In this document: in pieces, positions 1-8,719 of the stretch
How positions within the stretch are numbered: position 1 is the stretch's first letter
How the letters are laid out: each line of letters begins with the position of its first letter
Source of the DNA: a virus
Virus record (IMG/VR): IMGVR_UViG_3300032278_000067
Span: 1-31,995 of that record
DNA length: 31,995 nt
Direction: 5' to 3' (one strand)
Notes under the pieces: model-generated
What the model was told of the DNA's origin: nothing
Seen by the model: the letters and a program-made list of their open reading frames with translations, nothing else
Databases searched by the model: none
Position numbers and translations under genes: made by a program

Positions 1-2
1 AG

Positions 3-1100
3 ACAAAGTGGGCCAGCGCCAATACCCGTTCTCACCAATACCTTGAATATGATAAGAATGCTGGTGAGGCACCGCGCAGACAGGAGTTTGCAGGTGTCCC
101 GACGGGTGCCTTGCAGGAAGCCATGAGTGCTGCTGATGATATGAAATCAATCACTGGAATTTTCGACTCATCACTTGGAGCACGGTCCAATGAAACGAGC
201 GGAAAAGCTATTCTCGCAAGGGAACGACAAGGAGACGTCAGCAACTTCCACTTCATCGACAATCTCACAAGAGCAATTCGTTATGCCGGAGAGATTCTTA
301 TCGAGATTATACCATCTGTGTACTCGACGAGATCCGCTATTCGTATTTTGGGTGAGGATCAGAAAGAGAATATCGTCAATCTTACACAGCAAGATGGGGG
401 ATCAAGTCAAAAGGGACCAGATGGAGGTCCGGCATTGTACAATCTGAGTGTGGGCAAATATGATGTAACTGTGAGCACTGGGCCATCATTCTCCACCCAG
501 AGGGAAGAAACACGTGAAACTCTTATTGAGATCATGCGACAGGTTCCTGATGCTGCTGCATTTTTGGGTGATGTGTTACTTGATCATATGGATTTCGTTG
601 GTGCTGATAAAGTTGCCAAGCGTCTTCAGCTTATATTGCCGGAGGCGATTCGCAAAGCTGAAGAAGCTGAGACAGACAGCGACAATCCAGAAGCTGCAGC
701 CCTCCTTCAAGAATTGCAAGCTAAGGACCAGGAATTTGCTCAAATAAAAGATCAGGTGATGTCTGAAATTGCAGAGTTGCAGAAAGAATTGGAATCAGAA
801 AAGTTCAATAATGAAGCTGCAACAATCAAAGCGCAGGGTGATGTAAAGAAAATTGAGAATGATTCTAGAGAACTGGCTCTTAAGGAAAGTGCAGCAGTTC
901 CTCCAAAATTGCAATGGGAATATGACAGACAATTAGCTCAGGATGATCGTAACTGGAGATCGGGTCAGAATGAGCTCGACAGAATGACTGATTTAGCCAA
1001 GGTCATTCTTAATAAGTCAATTGATGGCGAATTGCCTGAGGATCAAGAGGCAGCGATTAGCGAGGCTTTACGTCAAGCTGCAGAGGTGCTTCCACAATGA
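3..1100 (+). CDS. Portal protein, P22 type (C-terminal part; 5' end outside window)
   Basis: The reading frame is open from base 3, so the gene begins before the window. About 365 residues are visible. The segment with GARSNETSGKAIL, then RERQGDVSNFHFIDNL, then IRYAGEILIEIIP and RILGEDQ matches what I know of the P22-type portal family, the dodecameric ring at the packaging vertex through which DNA enters and leaves. The last 150 residues are rich in Glu, Gln and Lys and look like a helical barrel or coiled coil, as at the C-terminus of long portals. Its stop overlaps the next start (ATGA). The order portal, scaffold, coat is the P22 order. The family call is from recognition, not a search. 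Confidence 0.88.
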   Translation, partial: TKWASANTRSHQYLEYDKNAGEAPRRQEFAGVPTGALQEAMSAADDMKSITGIFDSSLGARSNETSGKAILARERQGDVSNFHFIDNLTRAIRYAGEILIEIIPSVYSTRSAIRILGEDQKENIVNLTQQDGGSSQKGPDGGPALYNLSVGKYDVTVSTGPSFSTQREETRETLIEIMRQVPDAAAFLGDVLLDHMDFVGADKVAKRLQLILPEAIRKAEEAETDSDNPEAAALLQELQAKDQEFAQIKDQVMSEIAELQKELESEKFNNEAATIKAQGDVKKIENDSRELALKESAAVPPKLQWEYDRQLAQDDRNWRSGQNELDRMTDLAKVILNKSIDGELPEDQEAAISEALRQAAEVLPQ

Positions 1101-1984
1101 CCCCACTTCAATATTTTCTAATGACTTCACATGGACGTGATGATACACGTGGACCCACCACAGAATATGAGACGATGTTTCCTGGTCAAGTAAGCGCTCA
1201 AGGTGGGCCTGGATGGCGACCGGATGACTCAACACAGCCAGATGCAGCACTCAGAAATGTCAGATCCCCCAATAGATGGGGATGGGGATCTGGTTGGCCA
1301 TCAAGAGAACAGTTAACATCAGGTGCTGGAAGTTTAATTGGAAGTTTACTCGGGCCAGCCGGGCAAGCCATTGGAGCAGGTGTTGGGGGTTACGCAGGAG
1401 GTATGAATGCTTCCAAGGCAGCGGGCACTGCTGCGGGAACTGCAATAGGTACGGCTCTAATGCCCGGCATCGGCTCAATGGTAGGCGGTTGGCTAGGTGG
1501 TAAACTTGGGGATCAGATTGGTAGTGGTACTGGGACAATAGACTATAGCGTACCTACTAGCTTGGAGGATGAACGGGCAATACACGGAACCTCAGCTCCA
1601 ATCACTAGACCAGCCAGCCCAGCCAGCAGAGCATCAGCAATTGATTGGTACCAACCAACAAGTATTGCTGGTCCAGCTATGTATGCAAATCCGGCTGGAC
1701 CTGCTGGCATGCCATGGAACGAGCTTCAGCAAATTCGGACATCAGAACTTGGAGGCGGACCTGGATGGTCGCCAACGGGTTATAATCGCACCGCTGCATC
1801 ACCAGTACCCTATGCGGAAAGTGTTTCGGATTTACAAACAATTCGGGCGACACCAACCCAAACGACTACGCCGTCCGCGCCACGAGTCGTCTCGGCACCA
1901 ACCCGCGCCGACACCGAGCGATATGATGAATGGCGACAAAATGAACCCTATGCCGGTTATGAACCGGGAGACCCTTGGGCATGA
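1097..1984 (+). CDS. Glycine-zipper virion protein of unknown function
   Basis: A 295-residue protein translated through an ATGA overlap with the portal gene. Residues about 72-142 are a long Gly/Ala-rich hydrophobic stretch with GxxxG spacing (LIGSLLGPAGQAIGAG, then AGTAAGTAIGTALMPGIG), typical of glycine-zipper membrane-active segments. The rest is low-complexity Pro/Thr/Ser sequence ending in a Tyr/Trp-rich acidic tail. A short motif occurs twice: GGPGWRP near residue 36 and GGPGWSP near 220. Its place between portal and scaffold suggests a virion component, possibly one that enters the host envelope during DNA ejection. That is inference; I do not recognise a named family. Confidence 0.72.
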   Translation: MTPLQYFLMTSHGRDDTRGPTTEYETMFPGQVSAQGGPGWRPDDSTQPDAALRNVRSPNRWGWGSGWPSREQLTSGAGSLIGSLLGPAGQAIGAGVGGYAGGMNASKAAGTAAGTAIGTALMPGIGSMVGGWLGGKLGDQIGSGTGTIDYSVPTSLEDERAIHGTSAPITRPASPASRASAIDWYQPTSIAGPAMYANPAGPAGMPWNELQQIRTSELGGGPGWSPTGYNRTAASPVPYAESVSDLQTIRATPTQTTTPSAPRVVSAPTRADTERYDEWRQNEPYAGYEPGDPWA

Positions 1985-2090
1985 GACAAGACGATTTTGC
2001 CCCCAGTTGGACGGGTCATTAATGAGTTATGGCTATAAATGATCACAACCGGATGCCACTCGAGAGAGACATCCAAAAAAGGAGAGTATG

Positions 2091-3146
2091 ATGGCAGATG
2101 AGACAACCGTCGCCGGTGGCGAAGTTGCCCCAGAAGTAGTTGCACCAATCCCAGTTGTAGATGCACCTGTTGAACAGGCGGCTGAAACAATTGAGACGAT
2201 AGACGTTACACCCACTGAAACTCTGGATCCTGCTTTGCCAGACGATGATGGTTTCATTGATGTTGAAGCAGCGGCTAATGCAGAAGAAGGTGGCGAATCG
2301 TCTGGCGACGAATCTGAAGAGCCAAACTCTGATGAATCTGAAGGCGAAACTGCCGAGACAATTGAGTTCGATTTTGGCGGAACTAAGCTTGAAGTTCTGA
2401 AGGACTCTCTTCCACCAGAACTTGCTGGTCGTGTGCAAGAATTCGCTTCGGGTATTTGGAGCGATTACACAGGCAAGTCTCAAGCCAATGCTGATATGGC
2501 GAAAGGACTAGAGGCACGTTCAAGTGCGCTAGATAACTTGACCCAACTCAATGGCGATGTACTGACAACTTATACACGAGGCATGCAAATTCAATCTGAG
2601 ATTGCCCAATTGCGACAAGTTGATACCAATGCACTCTGGAATTCGCAAGATCCCGATCCTGCTGTCAGGCAGGAACAATCTGATCGAGCGAGACGTGTTT
2701 CGGATCTGTTATCGCAGAAACAATCTGAGTTTGATAACGTCGTTGCACAAGTCGGTGAATATGAGACCAGACTTAATTCAGCACAAGCAGAGGAATCTGT
2801 CCGGGTAGCTGAAAAGGGTAAGGCAGTTCTCGATGGCCGCATCAAGAACTTCTCATCTGAGAAAGCTCCTGAAGTGGTTAAATACGCCATCGCTAGTGGC
2901 ATGGACAAAGCTACCGCTGAAGAGTGGTCGCACAATCCCAGAGTCACAGAATGGGCGTATAAAGCGATGCTTTATGATCGCATGGCAACCAAGAGGAAGC
3001 AAGTCTCACGTAAATCAACATCAGCAGTAGCACAGCCAGTCACACAAATGAAGTCGGCGGGCAATGCAGGTGTAGTTTCAAATGATCCTGAAAAAATGTC
3101 GATGGGTCAATTGAGCAAGCACTTAGGATTACATCCTGATAGCTGA
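2091..3146 (+). CDS. Putative scaffolding protein
   Basis: About 351 residues lying directly before the coat gene. The first 95 residues are strongly acidic and low in complexity. The middle, about 110-250, is rich in Gln, Glu and Ala with heptad-like helices. The end is basic with KRKQVSRKS, which fits the usual scaffold plan of an acidic disordered part, a helical part and a basic coat-binding tail. Two ATG codons are adjacent. AAGGAG at 2079-2084 is better spaced for the one at 2091 than for the one at 2088. Function is assigned by position and composition. I see no clear protease motif, so a fused maturation protease is unlikely. Confidence 0.7.
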   Translation: MADETTVAGGEVAPEVVAPIPVVDAPVEQAAETIETIDVTPTETLDPALPDDDGFIDVEAAANAEEGGESSGDESEEPNSDESEGETAETIEFDFGGTKLEVLKDSLPPELAGRVQEFASGIWSDYTGKSQANADMAKGLEARSSALDNLTQLNGDVLTTYTRGMQIQSEIAQLRQVDTNALWNSQDPDPAVRQEQSDRARRVSDLLSQKQSEFDNVVAQVGEYETRLNSAQAEESVRVAEKGKAVLDGRIKNFSSEKAPEVVKYAIASGMDKATAEEWSHNPRVTEWAYKAMLYDRMATKRKQVSRKSTSAVAQPVTQMKSAGNAGVVSNDPEKMSMGQLSKHLGLHPDS

Positions 3147-3186
3147 TATCCGAAACGCCCATTGCGGGCAAGAATAGGAGCCAATC

Positions 3187-4428
3187 ATGGCTAATACTCT
3201 GTTAACTGCGAGCATAATCGCTAAGGCGGCTGTGCTTCAGCTTGACAATAACCTCGTTATGGCCAAGAAAGTATTTCGTGGCTATGAAGGGGAATTTGCC
3301 AAGAACATAAATGGGTATGAGATTGGGGATTCGATCTCAGTCAGACGCCCAATGGACTTCACAGTTCGAGACGGTGCTGTGATGAATGTTCAAGACACAA
3401 CAGAAGGCAAATTCACGCTAACTGTTGATAAGCGTAAGGGTGTTGACTTTGAGTTCACGTCACAAGAGTTGACGTTGAGCATCAAAGAGTTATCTGAGCG
3501 TGTCATAAAACCAGCAATGATTCAGCTGGCTAACCAGGTTGACACTGATCTGATGGCACTCTATAAAGACGTTCCCTCATGGGTCGGTACTCCAGGTCAA
3601 ACGATCAACAGTTTTGCTGATCTCGCCTTGGGACCGGAGCGGATGGATGAAATGGCAAATCCGGTTGATGGCCGGAGTGCAGTTCTTTCACCGGCAGATC
3701 ATTGGGGGATGGTTGGAAATCTGACGGGATTGTACATTGAACGCTCTGCTAATAGTGCGTATCGAAACGGTTCCCTCGGAAATGTTGGCGGACTTGAAGT
3801 TCTGATGTCTCAGAATGTACCGACACACACAGTCGGAACAAACTGGGCAACAGGCTCCACACCTCTGACGAATGGAGCTGCGCAGGAAACTACGTATGCA
3901 GCTTCAAAGGACACAGATACAATGTCCTTGATCACAGATGGTTGGAGCTCTGGTGCGACTTCATTGAAGCAAGGTGATGTTTTCACCATTGCCAATGTGA
4001 ATGCAGTGAATCCTGTAACAAAAGTCGATCTTGGCTTTTTGAAGCAGTTTGCCATCACTGCAGATATCAGCGATACATCAGGTGCGATCACGATGACGAT
4101 CACTCCTGCTGCGATCCTGACGGGTGCGCATCAGAACATTTCTGCCACAATTGCTGATGGTGCAGCACTAACTGAAGTTGGAACGGAAGCGACAGGCTAT
4201 CGCCAGAATATGGTGTTCAATCAGAATGCTTTTGCTCTGGTTAGCGTGCCACTTGTTTCTCCTCCAGGTGCTGTAGATGTTGGACGTCAGTCATACAAAG
4301 GAACGAACGTTCGAGTGATTCCGGTGTATGATGGCACGAATGACATTTCCAAATGGAGACTTGACATTTTGTATGGTGTCAAGACTGTTGACTCTCGTTT
4401 GGCCCATCGTGTTAGTGGTACTGCTTAA
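3187..4428 (+). CDS. Major capsid protein, P22 coat type
   Basis: 413 residues beginning MANTLLTASIIAKAA after a good ribosome site (AGGAG at 3176-3180). The early segment with GDSISVRRP, the helical stretch LANQVDTDLMALYKD near residue 117 and the late segment VRVIPVYDGTNDISKWRL with LYGVKTVD match the P22 coat (gp5-like) branch of the HK97 fold. A beta-rich insertion at roughly 215-330 (Thr/Ser/Asp/Gly-rich) sits where P22 coat carries its telokin-like insertion domain. It forms the icosahedral shell with the portal and scaffold encoded just upstream. Confidence 0.9.
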   Translation: MANTLLTASIIAKAAVLQLDNNLVMAKKVFRGYEGEFAKNINGYEIGDSISVRRPMDFTVRDGAVMNVQDTTEGKFTLTVDKRKGVDFEFTSQELTLSIKELSERVIKPAMIQLANQVDTDLMALYKDVPSWVGTPGQTINSFADLALGPERMDEMANPVDGRSAVLSPADHWGMVGNLTGLYIERSANSAYRNGSLGNVGGLEVLMSQNVPTHTVGTNWATGSTPLTNGAAQETTYAASKDTDTMSLITDGWSSGATSLKQGDVFTIANVNAVNPVTKVDLGFLKQFAITADISDTSGAITMTITPAAILTGAHQNISATIADGAALTEVGTEATGYRQNMVFNQNAFALVSVPLVSPPGAVDVGRQSYKGTNVRVIPVYDGTNDISKWRLDILYGVKTVDSRLAHRVSGTA

Positions 4429-4484
4429 CTTTGAATGATTGACATCCTGCTTAATTTGGTGGGGCGTCAGTTAGGAGAACTATC

Positions 4485-4742
4485 ATGACTGTTGAGTACA
4501 TTGGTGATGGAAATACAGATGGAACCTGCCTTGGGCAGTCTTCATCTGAGCTTATTGCCTTTCACGGTGCAACACCTATTGCACAACCTGCTGCGGCAGC
4601 CCAAGCGGCTGCTCCTGCGGGTGGCACAGGTGCCACTGCTGGGGCATACGATACCGCCTCAAACCGGAATGACATGATCGACTTGGTCAACGCCATGAGA
4701 ACGGTGTTGGTTAATAATGGTCTCATGAAGGGTTCGGCGTAA
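4485..4742 (+). CDS. Small capsid-associated protein (head fibre/decoration-like)
   Basis: 85 residues. The N-terminus reads EYIGDGNTDGTCLGQS followed by ELIAFHGATPIAQP, then an Ala/Gly-rich linker, then a helical end NDMIDLVNAMRTVLVNNGLMKG. Proteins with this layout (DGTxLG, FxGATP, Ala-rich linker, C-terminal helix ending in GLIKG) commonly follow the major capsid gene in phages, and are often left as hypothetical or called head fibre or capsid decoration. The ribosome site TAGGAG (4472-4477) is well placed. A strong hairpin follows the stop. Exact role unproven. Confidence 0.75.
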   Translation: MTVEYIGDGNTDGTCLGQSSSELIAFHGATPIAQPAAAAQAAAPAGGTGATAGAYDTASNRNDMIDLVNAMRTVLVNNGLMKGSA

Positions 4743-4746
4743 ATCT

Positions 4747-4780
4747 GATGATGGGCCATCCTTCGTGATGGCCCATCATT
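4747..4780 (+). terminator. Strong hairpin after capsid genes
   Basis: GATGGGCCATC at 4750-4760 and GATGGCCCATC at 4767-4777 form a perfect 11-bp stem with loop CTTCGT, and the pairing extends by two or three more bases outward. It begins five bases after the stop of the 85-aa gene. What follows (ATTCTGATTCT) is T-rich but not a clean T-run, so it may act as a partial terminator or an mRNA 3'-end stabiliser between the abundant capsid genes and the neck/tail genes. Confidence 0.7.
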
Positions 4781-4799
4781 CTGATTCTAGGAGATTGTC

Positions 4800-5123
4800 G
4801 TGACAGATTTTTCGAGTATGTCGAAAAGAAATATTGTTGAAATGTTTCCTCAGCTGGATGCCAAGGAGACGAAGGATAAACTCGTTGCACAAGCTGAAGA
4901 GCTTGAAGCTGAAGACGCGCCTGATCATTCAGAAAAGATAACCATTCGTCAAGTCGGTGGTCCAGTCCACGGGTACAGGGATGGTAAAGATGGAACTATC
5001 GAGGCGACTCAGTTCGACAATGGCTCTATTGGGAAAGGTTGGTTTGATAGCCCATCCAAGTGCAAAAATAGATCTACTGCTCCGAATGGCACGCACATTT
5101 GGCTAAGAGCAGGGGACAGATAG
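4800..5123 (+). CDS. Hypothetical protein, neck region
   Basis: 107 residues with a GTG start and TAGGAG seven bases upstream. The first half is acidic and helical (LDAKETKDKLVAQAEELEAED). The second half holds KITIRQVGGPVHGYRDGK and the C-terminal piece TAPNGTHIWLRAGDR. No family recognised. It sits between the capsid hairpin and a putative connector gene, so a minor head or head-tail role is possible. The next gene starts just after its TAG. Confidence 0.6.
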   Translation: MTDFSSMSKRNIVEMFPQLDAKETKDKLVAQAEELEAEDAPDHSEKITIRQVGGPVHGYRDGKDGTIEATQFDNGSIGKGWFDSPSKCKNRSTAPNGTHIWLRAGDR

Positions 5124-5125
5124 TT

Positions 5126-5854
5126 GTGACGCTTCTTTCAATAGCAGACGATATTGCCTACGAGACGTCTGGACCAAATCCAGCGACCATCATTGGTAAT
5201 ACAAATCAGGATGCTCAGAACTATCTTCGCTTGATCAATAAGGTCGGCAAGCGTTTGCAATTGTCATATGCTTGGGACATTTTGACCAAACAGCATACTT
5301 TTACATCTGTAGCCTTAGAAGCCCAAACAACCGCAACTCCAATCCCAACAGATTTTGGTAGATTCATTCCTGAAACCTGCTGGGACCGTTCAACCAACAA
5401 TCTTATTTCTGGCCCGATTAGTGCAGTTGAATGGCAAGGTCTTAAAGTTCAAACCTATTCTAGTCAAAATAAGAAGTTCCGTTACAGAGGTGGAGTGTTT
5501 TTAACCTCTCCTGTTCTCCCTGCTGGAAATACAATTGCTTACGAGTATGTTAATATAAATTGGTGCGATGTTGCTGCAACAGGCACTGAAAAGACTGCCA
5601 TGACTCTTGATACTGATATCACGATCATTGATGAAGAACTTGTTACACTTGGTGCGATCTATGAGTTTCTGCTTCAGCAGGACCAACCTTGGCAGATGGC
5701 TGCTCAAGCTTATGAGAATAGATTCAATACACTTGTTGATAATGACGCAGCTAGTGGAAATATTGGTGTTGTTGGGGATATTTTTGCCCAGAACACTCGT
5801 CATTTTGACGGTACGCCCAAAGCCTCAAGAGCAAGCTACGGAGGAGATTTCTAA
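5126..5854 (+). CDS. Putative head-tail adaptor / neck protein
   Basis: About 242 residues from GTG at 5126, preceded by AGGGGA. A TTG at 5099 would add nine residues but has no ribosome site and overlaps the upstream gene. The N-terminus TLLSIADDIAYETSG, with a helical stretch LRLINKVGKRLQLSYAWDIL and later GAIYEFLLQQDQPWQMAAQ, has the shape I associate with a common phage family found between capsid and tail-hub genes. It begins MxxLLxIAxDxAxExG and carries long helices that could dock on the portal ring. Family name not certain; the role is inferred from position. Confidence 0.6.
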   Translation: MTLLSIADDIAYETSGPNPATIIGNTNQDAQNYLRLINKVGKRLQLSYAWDILTKQHTFTSVALEAQTTATPIPTDFGRFIPETCWDRSTNNLISGPISAVEWQGLKVQTYSSQNKKFRYRGGVFLTSPVLPAGNTIAYEYVNINWCDVAATGTEKTAMTLDTDITIIDEELVTLGAIYEFLLQQDQPWQMAAQAYENRFNTLVDNDAASGNIGVVGDIFAQNTRHFDGTPKASRASYGGDF

Positions 5855-7360
5855 GTGGCACAGTCGGTTTCCATACCTGTTCCGATCGGTGGCTGGGATA
5901 CTCGACAGGCCTTGTCGATGATGGATCCGACACATGCTGTTATTTTGGATAATTGGTTTCCTGGAACAGCAAAGTTAACACTCAGGAAAGGAAATACATC
6001 TTATGCCACCGGAATGGCTGGTTCTATTGAATCTCTAATCCCTTATGTTCCATTAACTGGAGCAGGTAAATTATTTGCCGCAAATGGTGGTAATATTTTT
6101 GATATTTCTTCTTCTGGCGCTGTGGGTTCTGCAGTTGTATCGGGTATGACTAATGCACGTTGGCAACACGTTAATATAGGCACAGCAGCAGGTCAGTTTC
6201 TGCTTGCTTTTAATGGTGCAGATGTTCCAAGAACATATAATGGATCATCATGGTCTACTTTTGGAGGAACTGGCCCAACGGTTGCGAATTTGATATGGTG
6301 CAATCTCCACCAACGTCGTTTATGGTTTGGTGAAGAGGATAGTTTATCGGCTTGGTATTTAGCGACCAATGCTATTACAGGAACTGCAACAGAATTCCCA
6401 TTACATGGCATTGCCAGAAAGGGTGGTTTCCTCATGGCAATGGGGACATGGACTAGGGATTCAGGTGCGGGTATGGATGATGTTGCTGTCTTTTTAACAT
6501 CTGAAGGTGAAGCAATTATTTATGTTGGAACTGATCCATCTGCAGCAGCAACATGGGAATTGATTGGCGTCTTTCGAATTGGCAAGCCCATTGGTCGACG
6601 ATGCATGGTTCAAGGTGGTAGCGATCTTATTCTCGTAACTCAAGATGGTTTTGTTCCGTTATCCGGAATCCTAAGCACTGATCGTAGCCAAGCTCGTCTT
6701 GTGGCTCTTTCTGATCAAATCAATGAAGCTGTCAATGTTGCTGTCACTAGATATGGATCAGTGTATGGGTGGCAGCCAATCGTTTATGCACAAGGAACGA
6801 TGCTCATTTTTAATATCCCTAAATCAGCAACTGAGTCTATTCAATATATTTTTAATACTATTACTGGAGCACCATGTAGATTTACAGGAATTAATGCTGT
6901 CTGTTTTGGACCACTTGAAGATGATATGTATTGGGGCGGGAATGATGGGGTTGTTTATAAATTTGATGATGGAACAAGCGATAATGGTACGGAGATAGAA
7001 GCAGATGCTGTTCCTGCATTTTCATATTTTGGTTTACCAGATTTATCTAAGTTATTTAAATTAGCTGAACCAATATTTGAAAGTGATGGTAATCCAAATC
7101 CAGCAGTCGATGTGAATACAGATTTTCAAGTTGCAGCACCTACAGGTCTTCCTGGACCTTCATCTGTTGGATCAGCAATTTGGGGATCTTCTACATGGGG
7201 TTCTGGAACTTGGGGTTCAGAGGGACAAATTTATCGTGGTTGGCGTGGAGTGAGGGGAGTCGGGCGAGCAGGTTCAGTGAGGATAAGGTTAAGTTCTTCA
7301 GTCGCTAGACCATCATGGATTTCTACAAATTTAACCTTCGTGAATGGTGGCCAGATCTGA
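5855..7360 (+). CDS. Tail hub / DNA-stabilisation-like structural protein
   Basis: 501 residues. GTG start immediately after the upstream TAA, with GGAGG 10 bases before. The N-terminus PVPIGGWDTRQALSMMDPT, then AVILDNWFPG and LRKGNTSYATGM, is the signature of a widespread phage structural family (NTRDPxxxMxPxxAVxLDNWFP, LRxGxxxHATG). The repeated short beta segments (WGSSTWGSGTWGSEG near 440) fit a beta-propeller-like protein. In P22 the protein after the adaptor (gp10) is a tail hub of this general shape, so I suggest an equivalent role; direct homology to gp10 is not claimed. The stop overlaps the next start (TGATG). Confidence 0.68.
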   Translation: MAQSVSIPVPIGGWDTRQALSMMDPTHAVILDNWFPGTAKLTLRKGNTSYATGMAGSIESLIPYVPLTGAGKLFAANGGNIFDISSSGAVGSAVVSGMTNARWQHVNIGTAAGQFLLAFNGADVPRTYNGSSWSTFGGTGPTVANLIWCNLHQRRLWFGEEDSLSAWYLATNAITGTATEFPLHGIARKGGFLMAMGTWTRDSGAGMDDVAVFLTSEGEAIIYVGTDPSAAATWELIGVFRIGKPIGRRCMVQGGSDLILVTQDGFVPLSGILSTDRSQARLVALSDQINEAVNVAVTRYGSVYGWQPIVYAQGTMLIFNIPKSATESIQYIFNTITGAPCRFTGINAVCFGPLEDDMYWGGNDGVVYKFDDGTSDNGTEIEADAVPAFSYFGLPDLSKLFKLAEPIFESDGNPNPAVDVNTDFQVAAPTGLPGPSSVGSAIWGSSTWGSGTWGSEGQIYRGWRGVRGVGRAGSVRIRLSSSVARPSWISTNLTFVNGGQI

Positions 7361-7809
7361 TGATCGTGACTTTTCAAGATGATCAGGTTCAAAAATGGGT
7401 AGCTGATCAACTGCCTTACGTTGATGAATTTGGACCATCTACGTCTTGTGCAGCAATTTCTAAAGAAGGTAAAATGATTGCTGGTTTTGTATTTCATGAA
7501 TATCGTCCTAACCTGAAGACAGTACAGATCTCAATGGCATCAATCAATCCGATGTGGGCAAGGAGAGAAAACATTCATCAAGTGCTGTCATATCCATTTG
7601 AACAATTGCAGGTGTTTAAATTATGGATTGCAACAATGCATACCAATGAGAAGATGCTGAAGGCTGCATCCCATATTGGCTTTCGTAAAGAAGCGATATT
7701 GGCTCATCAATATGGCATTAAACGTCATGCTGTAATTATGCGCATGCTTCAACCTGACTATATGAGGCTTTTTGGAGGTTGTTATGAAAAACAAGCCATC
7801 TGCGCCTGA
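7360..7809 (+). CDS. GNAT-like N-acetyltransferase (phage structural-block type)
   Basis: About 149 residues from ATG at 7360, in a TGATG overlap; an in-frame ATG at 7315 lies inside the upstream gene and has no ribosome site. The sequence has the order of a GNAT fold: strand IAGFVFHEYRPNLKTVQISMAS, then FEQLQVFKLWIATMHTNEKMLKAASHIGFRKEAILAH, where the NEKMLKAASHIGF helix-and-turn matches the acetyl-CoA-binding 'N..a......lGF..e' end of the fold, and a final strand HAVIMRML. Acetyltransferase-like genes often sit in tail blocks of such phages; substrate unknown. Its last 26 bases overlap the next gene. Confidence 0.66.
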   Translation: MIVTFQDDQVQKWVADQLPYVDEFGPSTSCAAISKEGKMIAGFVFHEYRPNLKTVQISMASINPMWARRENIHQVLSYPFEQLQVFKLWIATMHTNEKMLKAASHIGFRKEAILAHQYGIKRHAVIMRMLQPDYMRLFGGCYEKQAICA

Positions 7810-8674
7810 GCGTATTTATATCCCGAGTCCTGTCACGACGAGCGATCAGCAAGTAAAATATAATAAGGAAGCTGCGCTTCAAAGTCGTGCAATGGGTCTT
7901 ATTGATCAATACTCGCCAGAGGGGAGTATTAGATATTCTCAAACTGGTGAAGAAGTTGAAGGTATTCCTACAATTAGGATGGATCAAACATTATCTCCAG
8001 AGCAACGAGGCCTCTATGATGCAGGCCTCAGGATGTCTCAGGACTATGCCAATATTGCTGAAGCGCAGCTTGGGAGAGTTGGCGAGACATTGAGTTCACC
8101 GTTTGATATTTCTGGCATTGGCGATGTACCAACTCCTAGTGAGGCAACACGTCTGGCAGCACGAGAATCCATTCTTCAACGGGCACTACCACAGCTTGAT
8201 CGAAGAAGAGAACAGCTAGAAACAAGTTTAGCTAATCAAGGTTTCACTTACGGGAGTGAAGGCTGGAATGAAGCTATGGACGAAGACAATCGCCGAAGAA
8301 ATGATTTATTATTAGCAGCTGACATGCAGGCTGGTGGAGAAATGGATCGTTTATTTGGTCTTGAGACTGCAGATCGTGATCGACGTATTAACGAGTTAGC
8401 AATGCTTCGTAACATCCCTATAGGAGAGCTTGCTGCTCTTAGGGCTGGTTCGGTTCCAGGAGCACCTCAATTTCTTCAAACTCCATCAGCTACTGTTGCT
8501 GCACCTGATTATCAAACGGCTGCATATGCATCAGCTAATCAAGCAGCTAATCAAGCTAATCAGGCATTTCAAGCGGAAAACCAGTATCGGCTCGCCCAGG
8601 GAAGAGGTTTGTATGGTATTGGTGAATCAGCTCTACTGGCCGGCTCGCAACCTTGGAAGTGGGGTGTAGGATGA
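7784..8674 (+). CDS. Putative internal virion protein A
   Basis: 296 residues starting MKNKPSAPERIYIPSP. ATG at 7784 is preceded at five bases by TTGGAGG, which decides the start; an in-frame TTG at 7772 is part of that ribosome site. The middle reads LDRRREQLETSLANQGFTYGSEGWNEAMDE, a pattern I recognise from phage proteins located just before the ejection proteins, and the C-terminus is Ala/Gln/Asn-rich (QAANQANQAFQAENQ). No enzyme motif. Likely a virion protein delivered with DNA, by position and composition only. Confidence 0.62.
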   Translation: MKNKPSAPERIYIPSPVTTSDQQVKYNKEAALQSRAMGLIDQYSPEGSIRYSQTGEEVEGIPTIRMDQTLSPEQRGLYDAGLRMSQDYANIAEAQLGRVGETLSSPFDISGIGDVPTPSEATRLAARESILQRALPQLDRRREQLETSLANQGFTYGSEGWNEAMDEDNRRRNDLLLAADMQAGGEMDRLFGLETADRDRRINELAMLRNIPIGELAALRAGSVPGAPQFLQTPSATVAAPDYQTAAYASANQAANQANQAFQAENQYRLAQGRGLYGIGESALLAGSQPWKWGVG

Positions 8675-8719
8675 GAATTTTTGAATACAATGTGATGAAT
8701 TGCATTGGAGTGATTTCTA

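Noticed and set aside
4440-4470. Promoter with perfect TTGACA before the 85-aa capsid-associated gene
   Set aside because: No acceptable -10 lies 16-18 bases downstream; the sequence there is GGGCGT.
4745-4751. CTGATGA on the plus strand as another hammerhead core
   Set aside because: It is followed by a strong hairpin but there is no GAAA-stem-UC partner on either side. The same holds for CTGATGA at 2329, 7356 and 27613.
7315-7359. Upstream ATG for the acetyltransferase-like gene
   Set aside because: It lies inside the previous gene with no ribosome site, while ATG 7360 makes a TGATG junction like many others here.
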